Shown one piece after another: positions 1-5,867 of a stretch of DNA of 6,091 nt; the first letter of the stretch is position 1; every line of letters begins with the position of its first letter. The notes beneath the pieces were generated by a model. That model was not told the origin of the DNA. It was given only the letters and a program-made list of their open reading frames with translations, and did no database searches. The translations under genes were made by a program, and so were the position numbers. This stretch comes from Bacteroidota bacterium (GTDB taxonomy: Bacteria > Bacteroidota > Bacteroidia > Bacteroidales > VadinHA17): contig DAOVQI010000216.1 in NCBI GenBank assembly GCA_030628785.1, forward strand, positions 1 to 6,091. Reading direction: 5' to 3'.

Positions 1-1
1 A

Positions 2-21
2 ATACCGATAGCTATCGGTAT
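2..21. repeat. Perfect 20-bp palindrome (ATACCGATAGCTATCGGTAT)
   Basis: Every base from 2 to 21 pairs with its mirror base around the centre at 11/12. There is no T-tract after it, so it does not look like a standard intrinsic terminator. The core CCGATAGCTATCGG is, from memory, a frequently dispersed intergenic palindrome in Bacteroidota genomes. It may be a REP-like unit or lie at the 3' end of an upstream gene outside the window. Confidence 0.6.
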
Positions 22-196
22 GGAACTTGAAATTTATTTATTCACAAAATAATTAATTTTCAATGGTGTTCATGAGCTCACTTCGTTCGGTTGTTTTTTG
101 TTATTTGTGGTTTGGAATTTCATACTTAAGCAAGCATTTTTAGTTTATGGACAAACTCTAATTATATCTGAAATACAAATTTATAAATACCACAAT

Positions 197-943
197 ATGA
201 AACTACTCGAAGGAAAAACAGCTTTAATTACAGGAGCTGCCCGTGGAATCGGAAAAGCCATTGCCCTGAAATTTGCAGAGGAAGGTGCAAATATCGCTTT
301 TACCGATCTGTTCGATAACGACGATTTCCGAAATACTCTTAAGGAACTGAAAGCCCAGGGAGTAAAAGCAAAAGGCTACACATCCGATGCCAGCAAACTG
401 GATCAGACCCAGGAGGTGGTCAACCAGATCGTCGAAGATTTTGGCCAGATAGATGTTTTGGTAAACAATGCAGGTATAACTAAAGATACATTGTTGATGC
501 GGATGACTGAGGATCAATGGGATGCAGTTATTACCGTTAACCTGAAATCGGTATTCAATTTTACCAAATGTGTGCAGACAATTATGCTGAAACAACGCTC
601 AGGGTCGATAATTAATATCAGTTCTGTGGTTGGCGTCAGTGGAAATGCCGGTCAATCGAACTATGCCGCATCAAAGGCAGGAATTATCGGGTTTACAAAA
701 TCGGTTGCAAAAGAAATTGGAGCAAGGAATATCCGTTGTAATGCGATCGCCCCGGGGTTTATTTTGACCGATATGACCGAAAAGATACCTGAAGAGTTAC
801 GAAAGGCATGGATTGAACAAATACCATTGAAGAGAGGAGGCACACCGGAAGATGTGGCTAACACTGCCCTGTACCTGGCATCTGACCTTTCTTCTTATGT
901 AAGCGGACAGGTCATCAATGTTTGCGGGGCTATGAAAACCTGA
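197..943 (+). CDS. fabG: 3-oxoacyl-[acyl-carrier-protein] reductase FabG
   Basis: This NADPH-dependent reductase converts 3-oxoacyl-ACP to 3-hydroxyacyl-ACP in cytosolic type II fatty-acid elongation. The 248-residue product is a full-length short-chain dehydrogenase (E. coli FabG has 244 residues). The cofactor-binding TGAARGIG motif is at residues 12-19, NNAG at 90-93, and the catalytic tetrad is N115, S143, Y156 and K160, with the same spacing as E. coli N110/S138/Y151/K155. The segment GITKDTLLMRM is a FabG signature that separates it from other SDRs. The C-terminus reads GQVINVCGAMKT, with Cys and Ala where E. coli has Asn and Gly. The reading frame is open back to an ATG at 98, but the extra 33 residues are not FabG-like. 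The ATG at 197 gives the standard MKLLEGK start, so it was chosen; no Shine-Dalgarno is present. It appears monocistronic: a terminator follows and no other fab gene is adjacent. Confidence 0.96.
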   Translation: MKLLEGKTALITGAARGIGKAIALKFAEEGANIAFTDLFDNDDFRNTLKELKAQGVKAKGYTSDASKLDQTQEVVNQIVEDFGQIDVLVNNAGITKDTLLMRMTEDQWDAVITVNLKSVFNFTKCVQTIMLKQRSGSIINISSVVGVSGNAGQSNYAASKAGIIGFTKSVAKEIGARNIRCNAIAPGFILTDMTEKIPEELRKAWIEQIPLKRGGTPEDVANTALYLASDLSSYVSGQVINVCGAMKT

Positions 944-969
944 TCGCTGTCTTACAAATCCTGAATAAT

Positions 970-1009
970 AAAAAAAGCTGTTTCGATAAACCGGAACAGC
1001 TTTTTTTTT
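970..1009 (+). terminator. Intrinsic terminator of fabG
   Basis: An 8-bp stem GCTGTTTC (977-984) pairs with GGAACAGC (993-1000), with one G-U pair and an 8-nt loop, followed by nine T residues (1001-1009). The seven A residues before the stem (970-976) extend the pairing. The site lies 27 nt after the fabG stop and separates fabG from the dodecin cluster, which must therefore have its own promoter between about 1010 and 1100. Confidence 0.9.
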
Positions 1010-1099
1010 ATTTTATCATGGATCATTCAATAAGTTTTTTTCGTATATTTAAAGAGACTCTTAGAAACTGAATAGTTACTATTTTTTTAACCAAATCAT

Positions 1100-1106
1100 A
1101 AGGAGG
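1100..1106 (+). promoter_or_regulatory. Strong Shine-Dalgarno AAGGAGG of the dodecin gene
   Basis: AAGGAGG lies 7 nt before the ATG at 1114 and is a full match to the anti-Shine-Dalgarno. None of the other protein genes in the window has a comparable site, and Bacteroidota genes usually lack one. It fixes the dodecin start. Confidence 0.85.
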
Positions 1107-1113
1107 AACTATT

Positions 1114-1326
1114 ATGGATAACAGTGTTTACAAAATCATTGAATTAGTTGGCACAAGTGAGACATCCTGGGTGGATGCTGCAAAAAATGCCGTTGAACTG
1201 GCAAGTAAATCTCTCGAAGACCTGAGAATAGCTGAAGTTATTTCTCAGGATATGAAAATTGAGGACGGTAAAATTGTTGCATACCGGACAAAAATACGTG
1301 TATCCTTTAAATTCCGTAAGGAATAA
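1114..1326 (+). CDS. Dodecin family protein (variant flavin site)
   Basis: The 70-residue product matches the whole dodecin fold, a small beta-alpha-beta-beta protein that assembles into hollow dodecamers. The N-terminal strand is YKIIELVGTSETSW (residues 6-19), followed by the helix DAAKNAVELASKSLEDL (21-37) and two strands ending in KIRVSFKF (60-67). VYKIIELVGTSE is close to the family signature. Flavin-binding dodecins of Halobacterium and Thermus sandwich flavin with a Trp in the LDWFEV-type segment and a Gln in the YQ-type strand. Here the aligned positions are I39 (LRIAEV) and R58 (AYRTK). Flavin storage is therefore not assured, although the family assignment is. W19 is in the N-terminal helix region and is not the equivalent residue. 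It is the first gene of a cluster with a YbaK-like gene 19 nt downstream, and its strong ribosome binding site suggests high translation. Confidence 0.93.
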   Translation: MDNSVYKIIELVGTSETSWVDAAKNAVELASKSLEDLRIAEVISQDMKIEDGKIVAYRTKIRVSFKFRKE

Positions 1327-1345
1327 AACTTAAATTTTTTCAGTC

Positions 1346-1810
1346 ATGATTGTAAAAAAGTTAAAAGAATTTCTCGATAAAAATGGGATTGAATATTTCA
1401 CCATAAGTCATTCAAAAGCCTATTCAGCACAAAAAATTGCTGCTGCATGTCATATACCAGGAAAAGAACTTGCAAAAACAGTGATGATAAAGATTGACGG
1501 GGAAATGGCAATGGCTATACTGCCTGCTTCGTACAGGGTTGATTTCGAACTTTTAAGAGGCGCTACTGGTGCAGGAAATATTGAGTTGGCAAAGGAACAG
1601 GAATTCCAGGATATCTTTCCAAACTGTGAGATAGGTGCCATGCCACCATTTGGCAATTTATGGAACCTACCTGTTTATGTTGCAGAAAGTCTTACCGAAA
1701 ATGAGGAAATTGCCTTTAACGGCGGGTCTCATACCGAACTGATACGGATGAGTTTGAGTGACTATATGAAGCTTGTAAACCCCGAGATTGTAAAATATTC
1801 ATTGCAGTAG
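1346..1810 (+). CDS. YbaK/EbsC (ProX-like) aminoacyl-tRNA deacylase
   Basis: The 154-residue product is a stand-alone YbaK/INS-type domain. This cytosolic family hydrolyses mischarged aminoacyl-tRNAs in trans (YbaK: Cys-tRNAPro; ProXp-ala: Ala-tRNAPro). The family Lys is in LAKTVMIK (K44), the loop motif GAMPPFG is at 97-103, and GGSHTELIRMS at 126-136 is the typical GSH substrate-pocket segment. The length fits a free-standing editing protein, and no prolyl-tRNA synthetase domain is attached. The ATG at 1346 follows the dodecin stop by 19 nt, without a clear Shine-Dalgarno, and the next gene begins 5 nt after its stop, so the three genes are probably co-transcribed. The exact mischarged tRNA cannot be read from sequence alone: some homologues are only annotated as YbaK/prolyl-tRNA synthetase-associated proteins. 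Confidence 0.88.
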   Translation: MIVKKLKEFLDKNGIEYFTISHSKAYSAQKIAAACHIPGKELAKTVMIKIDGEMAMAILPASYRVDFELLRGATGAGNIELAKEQEFQDIFPNCEIGAMPPFGNLWNLPVYVAESLTENEEIAFNGGSHTELIRMSLSDYMKLVNPEIVKYSLQ

Positions 1811-1815
1811 AATCG

Positions 1816-2874
1816 ATGAGCAGGGCAAAGCGTTGGGTCTTTTTAACCGTTATTGCAGGATTATTCTTTTTAATCTCCTGCAGCACGTCAAAGATAGTTA
1901 TTGACATACCAAAACCTTCTGATATTGATATACCCGAAAAAATTAAAAAATTAGCACTTGTCAAATACAGATTACGCGATGATACAACTAATGTAACCAA
2001 CGTTATTAGAGAAATGGTATCGGGAGAAGGAGCTATGGTCGAAAAGGTGGCTATCGATAATGCGATGAATGGTTTTCGGGAAAAAATGAAGGAACATAGC
2101 CACTTCTCGATAACCGGTCTTGAAGAACGTTTGGTTGACCATAAGCCAGAGAGCGGCTTTCCGGAACCATTACCCTGGCAGGAGATAAAAGAAATCTGCG
2201 GAAAAAACAATTCAGATGCCCTGGTGTCTCTTGAAGCCTTTAGTGCATCAACTTCAGTTAATTACAGTTTTTATGCAACATCAAAGAAAAAGGTTGAAGA
2301 GGAACAATTACGTACGGTGGTATTTGATCTCAGGGAAAAGGTTGTATATGTAGGGCAGTTATTAGCTAAAGTAGAATTAAGCTGGCGGATTTATTATCCG
2401 GCCGAATCAAAAATTCTGTTCACGAAAACCGTAAGGGATTCAACCTTCAGGGAGGTTGAAGCCAGTTCGAAAAAAGAAGCCGAACGGAAATTACCAGGGA
2501 AAAAGAATGCTATTGAGGAGGCAAGTTTTCTGGCTGGAGAGCAATTTGCACAACTTCTGAATCCGGGATACACTACGGTGGAAAGAAGGTATTTCCCAAA
2601 AGGAAATGATGATTTTAAAATGGCAAAAACTTATGTCTTTCAGAGATACTGGAACAAGGCAGCTGAACTGTGGGAACGGAATTTAAACAATCCCGATCCA
2701 AAAATTGCTTCTGCCGCTAAGTACAATATGGCAATGATCAATGAAATGAAAGGCAAAATGGAAAATGCCGTGGAATTGGCTAAGGCAGCCTGGCAGTTAA
2801 ACCAAAATAAAACCATTGAAACCTATATTCAACTCCTTGAGAACCGTTTGTCAAACCAGCGAAAGCAGGATTAA
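1816..2874 (+). CDS. TPR-containing lipoprotein of unknown function (paralogue A)
   Basis: The 352-residue product starts with a lipoprotein signal: basic residues R3, K5 and R6, a hydrophobic stretch at about 8-20, and lipobox L-I-S-C with lipidated C22. The residues after Cys (STSK) lack the acidic run linked to surface export in Bacteroidota, so a periplasm-facing outer-membrane anchor is more likely; this is inference. The middle part (about 117-152, with PLPWQEI and LVSLEAF) and WRIY (190-193) are shared with the downstream paralogue. The C-terminal part (about 268-345) is helical and TPR-like, with YWNKAAELWE and YNMAMINEMKGKMENAVELA. It resembles, from memory, the Bacteroidota lipoprotein family DUF6340; no function is assigned. 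Its start lies 5 nt after the deacylase stop, suggesting translational coupling. Confidence 0.85.
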   Translation: MSRAKRWVFLTVIAGLFFLISCSTSKIVIDIPKPSDIDIPEKIKKLALVKYRLRDDTTNVTNVIREMVSGEGAMVEKVAIDNAMNGFREKMKEHSHFSITGLEERLVDHKPESGFPEPLPWQEIKEICGKNNSDALVSLEAFSASTSVNYSFYATSKKKVEEEQLRTVVFDLREKVVYVGQLLAKVELSWRIYYPAESKILFTKTVRDSTFREVEASSKKEAERKLPGKKNAIEEASFLAGEQFAQLLNPGYTTVERRYFPKGNDDFKMAKTYVFQRYWNKAAELWERNLNNPDPKIASAAKYNMAMINEMKGKMENAVELAKAAWQLNQNKTIETYIQLLENRLSNQRKQD

Positions 2875-2910
2875 CGCATATTTTTTTTATCTTAATACCT
2901 GTATGAACCA

Positions 2911-2945
2911 AAAATATCAAATATCAATCTCCAAATTACAAAATT
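2911..2945. repeat. Degenerate heptamer tandem repeat (CAAATAT type)
   Basis: Five consecutive 7-nt units read AAAATAT, CAAATAT, CAATCTC, CAAATTA and CAAAATT. They fill much of the 126-nt spacer between the two lipoprotein genes. No promoter box or terminator could be supported in this spacer. Confidence 0.6.
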
Positions 2946-3000
2946 TTCGTTAACATGTTATCAATATGGGCCCTTTTTGGAGCCTAACAGAAAGATTCCG

Positions 3001-4050
3001 ATGAGATTATTTCATTCAGGATGGATACTTATTATACTGCTTTTCTGTATGTTAAGCACAGCATGTCAAACCACATCCATTATTAAAATCCAAATACTGG
3101 AGTCCTCTGAAGTATCCTTGCCTCGTGATATTCATGAAATCACCATAATCAACCGGAGCCTGAAAACAAACCTTGTCACTCAAAATCAGGATTCAGGCAA
3201 ACATCTGCCATCAAACGATGCACCTCAACATCAGGAACTCACCCACAATTGCATTCAAGGGTTATCCGATCTGTTGATTACCTCACCCTTTATCGACACT
3301 GTATTTTACGATTCCCTGTTATATTATTTTGGTTTAAGTAACGATTCAATGGGTAAACCATTACCACTTGACTTGCAGGATGTTGAATGGGTTTGTGCTA
3401 AAACCAACACTGAATTACTGATTTCACTTGAAGATTACGACTGTTCAGACACCATTTCTAAGGATATTCAGTATAGTTTTTTTCACAATGCTGAAGATGC
3501 TATTCTTAAAAGAAATTATGTCGCATATTTAAATGTAAGCCCCAAAGCATTCTGGAGGATATATGATTTAACAAATAAGAAGATTATTGATGAATATCTC
3601 TATATAGATACAATTCAATGGGAGAGGTCAGACAATGAATCATCAAGGGCACTGAAACAGTTACCTGAAAAGAATAACGCAATACTGGAAGCGGCTTACT
3701 GGGCGGGATACGGCTACGGTAAAAGAATTGTTCCATCCTGGCTGGATGTTGACCGGTTTTATTATAAGTCGGGTAGTAAGGAAATAAAACAGGCTGATAA
3801 GGAAGTCTTGAAGGATAACTGGACTGGTGCGGTGCAAATATGGAAAAAACTTGCATATGGGGAGAAAAAAAGCCTGGCAGCGAAAGCAGCTCTTAACATG
3901 GCCCTGGCATCTGAAATTGAAGATCAGCTAGAAATAGCCCTGGAATGGGCTGAAAAATCCTACCTTATGTTTAAAAGATCAAGCAGTAAAGAATACCTCT
4001 TACTCTTGCAGGAGAGAGTAAAGGAAAAAAGGAAATTACTCAACAGATAA
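3001..4050 (+). CDS. TPR-containing lipoprotein of unknown function (paralogue B)
   Basis: The 349-residue product is a diverged paralogue of the preceding gene. Its signal peptide has R2 as basic residue, a hydrophobic core at 8-18 and a relaxed lipobox L-S-T-A-C with C22, the same position as in paralogue A. Shared blocks are PLPLDLQDVEWVCAKTN / LLISLEDY (120-146), FWRIY (184-188), LPEKNNAILEAAYWAG (221-236), the TPR-like NWTGAVQIWKKL (273-284) and AALNMALASEIEDQLEIALEWA (296-317). The ATG at 3001 was chosen. A TTG at 2977 would add eight residues, giving a longer basic n-region, and cannot be excluded. The product diverges most in the 50-115 region, where it has many polar residues. It is probably on the same transcript as paralogue A, because no promoter or terminator is evident between them. 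Confidence 0.82.
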   Translation: MRLFHSGWILIILLFCMLSTACQTTSIIKIQILESSEVSLPRDIHEITIINRSLKTNLVTQNQDSGKHLPSNDAPQHQELTHNCIQGLSDLLITSPFIDTVFYDSLLYYFGLSNDSMGKPLPLDLQDVEWVCAKTNTELLISLEDYDCSDTISKDIQYSFFHNAEDAILKRNYVAYLNVSPKAFWRIYDLTNKKIIDEYLYIDTIQWERSDNESSRALKQLPEKNNAILEAAYWAGYGYGKRIVPSWLDVDRFYYKSGSKEIKQADKEVLKDNWTGAVQIWKKLAYGEKKSLAAKAALNMALASEIEDQLEIALEWAEKSYLMFKRSSSKEYLLLLQERVKEKRKLLNR

Positions 4051-4063
4051 TCCGGCAAAATGT

Positions 4064-4071
4064 TATTTTTG
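4064..4071 (+). promoter_or_regulatory. Candidate Bacteroidota -7 box TATTTTTG
   Basis: TATTTTTG fits the Bacteroidota -7 consensus TAnnTTTG exactly and is followed by CAC. It lies 14 nt after the stop of paralogue B and could drive the M48 protease gene with a leader of about 200 nt. There is no good TTG/TTTG -33 element at the expected distance. It overlaps a weak GCAAAA/TTTTGC inverted repeat (4055-4072). Confidence 0.35.
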
Positions 4072-4120
4072 CACATTTGTTATTAACGATTATCTCTGAA
4101 TTATTTATTCTATAATAATA

Positions 4121-4144
4121 CCCAAATTCCCAATAACCCAATTG
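4121..4144. repeat. Three 8-nt tandem units (CCCAAATT type)
   Basis: CCCAAATT, CCCAATAA and CCCAATTG follow one another directly. The last unit continues into a 10-bp palindrome CCCAATTGGG (4137-4146). They lie in the 227-nt spacer before the M48 protease gene. Confidence 0.5.
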
Positions 4145-4172
4145 GGACTTGATTTTTGGAATTTATTTAGAA

Positions 4173-4208
4173 ATTAGATCAATTAGGTTAATTAGATTAA
4201 TTAAATTT
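4173..4208. repeat. Four 9-nt tandem units (ATTAGATTA type)
   Basis: Units ATTAGATCA, ATTAGGTTA, ATTAGATTA and ATTAAATTT are contiguous, each with at most two differences from ATTAGATTA. Most of the rest of the 4051-4277 spacer is AT-rich and featureless. A 14-nt dyad ATAATT-TG-AATTAT (4260-4273) lies just before the protease start. Confidence 0.55.
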
Positions 4209-4277
4209 CTGTTTAATATTTATTTATTACCATATTAATTAAGAAACGCTCTACTAGGAATAATTTGAATTATAAAT

Positions 4278-5516
4278 ATGTTCACCACCGTATTCTATAT
4301 CATTATTGCGATTTTGATTTTCGACTTCTTATTGGAAAGGCTCCTGAATTACCTGAATAGTACACGCTGGAGTAACGAATTGCCAAAAGAATTGCGTGGA
4401 ATATACGATGTTGACCAATATAAGAAATCGCAGGACTATTATTTTGAAAACCAGAAACTGGGACTTATTACCAGTATTTTGACATTCCTTATTCTCCTCT
4501 TTATGTTGTTTTTCGGAGGATTTTCAATGGTGGATGGTTGGGCAAGACTATTAAGTGGCAATTCAATTTTTATTGCCATGCTGTTTTTCGGAATACTTGG
4601 CTTTGTCATGGATATTATTTCCACACCATTTTCATTATACGATACATTTGTTATCGAAGAAAAATACGGATTCAATAAAACAACACTGAAAACCTTTTTC
4701 CTGGATAAAATAAAAGGCTGGTTTCTGGCAGCAATCATTGGAGGCGGGTTATTGGCATTGGTTGTCTGGTTTTATGAACAAACAACTAATATGTTTTGGA
4801 TATATACATGGATACTGGTTAGTGTGTTTATGATCTTTATGACCATGTTTTACTCCACACTTATCGTTCCGATATTTAATAAACAAACACCATTGGAAGA
4901 AGGAGGATTAAGGAATGCAATACAGGAATTATGCAAGAAAGTTGATTTTAAACTTGATAATTTATATGTAATTGACGGATCTAAACGGTCAACCAAGGCT
5001 AATGCATATTTCAGCGGGTTGGGTGCAAAAAAAAGAATTGTGCTTTTTGATACATTGATTGAAGACCTGACTCAAAATGAGATACTTGCCGTACTGGCTC
5101 ATGAAATCGGGCATTATAAAAAGAAACACACCAGGACAGGCATTATTATTTCCATTTTACAAACGGGCTTAACTCTGTTTATTCTTTCGCTTTTTATTGG
5201 AAATCCGAAACTATCCGGGGCACTGGGTTCCGGTATCCCAAGCTTTCACCTGGGATTAATAGCATTCGGCATTCTTTACAGCCCGATATCCACTATTATT
5301 GGTCTTGGTATGAATTTTTTTTCAAGGAAAAATGAATTTCAGGCCGATAATTTTGCTAAACTTAATTTCAATGGCGAAGATTTGTCATCGGCTCTGAAGA
5401 AATTATCAGTTAAGAATTTAAGTAACCTTACGCCTCATCCGGCATTCGTTTTTTTTCATTATTCGCACCCGCCATTGCTGGAGCGATTGAAACGATTGAA
5501 GGAAAAAGAGAATTAG
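4278..5516 (+). CDS. M48 family metalloprotease, Ste24/CAAX prenyl protease 1 type
   Basis: The 412-residue product is a polytopic inner-membrane zinc metallopeptidase. The N-terminal M48_N-like part (about 1-200) has hydrophobic segments at roughly 3-20, 62-82, 97-117, 148-165 and 172-200; two more lie at about 288-307 and 325-346. The zinc motif HEIGH is at 275-279 (H275 and H279 as ligands, E276 catalytic). The third ligand is E353 in SRKNEFQADNFA, the conserved ExxxxD-type helix. NAYFSGLG (242-249) and HPPLLERL (397-404) are further family signatures. The length equals that of typical bacterial Ste24 homologues, longer than HtpX (about 290). In eukaryotes Ste24 cleaves prenylated CAAX proteins. 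Bacteria lack that pathway, so membrane-protein quality control is the more likely role (inference). The ATG at 4278 has no Shine-Dalgarno. It stands alone, with spacers of about 227 and 169 nt to its neighbours. Confidence 0.94.
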   Translation: MFTTVFYIIIAILIFDFLLERLLNYLNSTRWSNELPKELRGIYDVDQYKKSQDYYFENQKLGLITSILTFLILLFMLFFGGFSMVDGWARLLSGNSIFIAMLFFGILGFVMDIISTPFSLYDTFVIEEKYGFNKTTLKTFFLDKIKGWFLAAIIGGGLLALVVWFYEQTTNMFWIYTWILVSVFMIFMTMFYSTLIVPIFNKQTPLEEGGLRNAIQELCKKVDFKLDNLYVIDGSKRSTKANAYFSGLGAKKRIVLFDTLIEDLTQNEILAVLAHEIGHYKKKHTRTGIIISILQTGLTLFILSLFIGNPKLSGALGSGIPSFHLGLIAFGILYSPISTIIGLGMNFFSRKNEFQADNFAKLNFNGEDLSSALKKLSVKNLSNLTPHPAFVFFHYSHPPLLERLKRLKEKEN

Positions 5517-5517
5517 G

Positions 5518-5559
5518 TTGATTGTTATATGTTATATGTTAATTGTTAATTGTTATTTA
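5518..5559. repeat. Degenerate heptamer tandem repeat (TTAATTG/TTATATG type)
   Basis: Six contiguous 7-nt units read TTGATTG, TTATATG, TTATATG, TTAATTG, TTAATTG and TTATTTA. The array begins 2 nt after the protease stop codon. On the minus strand the units have the form CAATTAA, related to the CAAATTA-type units at 2911-2945. Confidence 0.7.
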
Positions 5560-5577
5560 TTTACTTTTTTACTTCAA

Positions 5578-5661
5578 CCACAGTGAAATATGCTCCTTCC
5601 CTGGTGAAATGTTTTCGTATCTCAAATTTCACTGGGCAGGCGTCGCATTTCACGTGGCAGG
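5578..5661. repeat. Four-copy GTGAAAT inverted/direct repeat with long hairpin, upstream of tRNA-Thr
   Basis: CAGTGAAAT (5581-5589) and TGGTGAAAT (5602-5610) are followed by reverse copies ATTTCACTGGGCAGG (5626-5640) and ATTTCACGTGGCAGG (5647-5661), the latter two 13/15 identical. CAGTGAAAT and ATTTCACTG are perfect reverse complements. Positions 5596-5610 can pair with 5626-5640 (11 Watson-Crick, 3 G-U, 1 mismatch) around a 15-nt loop. It ends 24 nt before the tRNA. No promoter motif for the tRNA was recognised here. Confidence 0.65.
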
Positions 5662-5685
5662 ACTTCATCATTCATATTTCCCAAA

Positions 5686-5759
5686 GCCTTCTTAGCTCAG
5701 TTGGTCAGAGCGGTTGTTTCGTAAACAACAGGTCAGGGGTTCAAATCCCCTAGAAGGCT
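5686..5759 (+). tRNA. tRNA-Thr (anticodon CGT)
   Basis: A full cloverleaf can be drawn. The acceptor stem is GCCTTCT (5686-5692) with AGAAGGC (5752-5758). The D-stem is GCTC/GAGC, and the anticodon stem is GTTGT/ACAAC around loop TTCGTAA with anticodon CGT at 5720-5722. The variable loop is AGGTC, and the T-arm is AGGGG/CCCCT around TTCAAAT. Anticodon CGT reads the threonine codon ACG. The discriminator base is T (5759); E. coli threonine tRNAs have A here. The 3' CCA is not encoded (CTA follows), so it must be added after transcription. Confidence 0.95.
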
Positions 5760-5764
5760 CTAAA

Positions 5765-5799
5765 AGATTTAAGATTTTAGATTTATGATTTGTGATTTA
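5765..5799. repeat. Degenerate heptamer tandem repeat (AGATTTA type) downstream of tRNA
   Basis: Five contiguous 7-nt units read AGATTTA, AGATTTT, AGATTTA, TGATTTG and TGATTTA, starting 5 nt after the tRNA. Each unit differs from the next by one to three bases. Confidence 0.7.
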
Positions 5800-5833
5800 T
5801 TGAGTTGCAGTTGCAGGAATAAGTCTCCAGTCG

Positions 5834-5867
5834 GCCCGCCCGTACCGAACGGTACGTTCGGGCGGGC
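5834..5867. repeat. GC-rich hairpin with two alternative folds
   Basis: GCCCGCC (5834-5840) pairs with GGCGGGC (5861-5867), and CGTACCG (5841-5847) with CGGTACG (5850-5856) around AA, leaving TTCG as a bulge. Alternatively CCGAACG (5845-5851) pairs with CGTTCGG (5855-5861) around a 3-nt loop, inside a shorter outer stem. It is much more GC-rich than its AT-rich neighbours on the upstream side. No T-tract follows, so it is not an obvious terminator. It interrupts a CAGTCNN heptamer array. Confidence 0.7.

Noticed and set aside
163..170. TATATCTG as a fabG -7 promoter box
   Set aside because: It has one mismatch to TAnnTTTG and no -33 element at the right distance; it is plausible by position only.
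98..196. In-frame N-terminal extension of FabG from the ATG at 98
   Set aside because: The 33 extra residues are hydrophobic and not FabG-like, and the ATG at 197 gives the canonical MKLLEGK start and a normal length.
224..864. Minus-strand open frames inside fabG, and similar ones inside the deacylase, lipoprotein and protease genes
   Set aside because: They are antisense to well-supported genes and have no recognisable domains or start signals.
1031..1087. Promoter boxes for the dodecin cluster (TAAGTTTT 1031, TATATTTA 1044, TATTTTTT 1080)
   Set aside because: A promoter must exist between the terminator and the gene, but each box has a mismatch and none has a -33 partner, so no single one can be supported.
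4055..4072. GCAAAA/TTTTGC inverted repeat as terminator of paralogue B
   Set aside because: The stem is only 6 bp, mostly A-T, and is not followed by a T-tract; the right arm is part of a TAnnTTTG box.
5550..5753. Plus-strand open frame of 67 codons
   Set aside because: It runs through the GTGAAAT repeat and into the tRNA gene, and its translation has no recognisable features.
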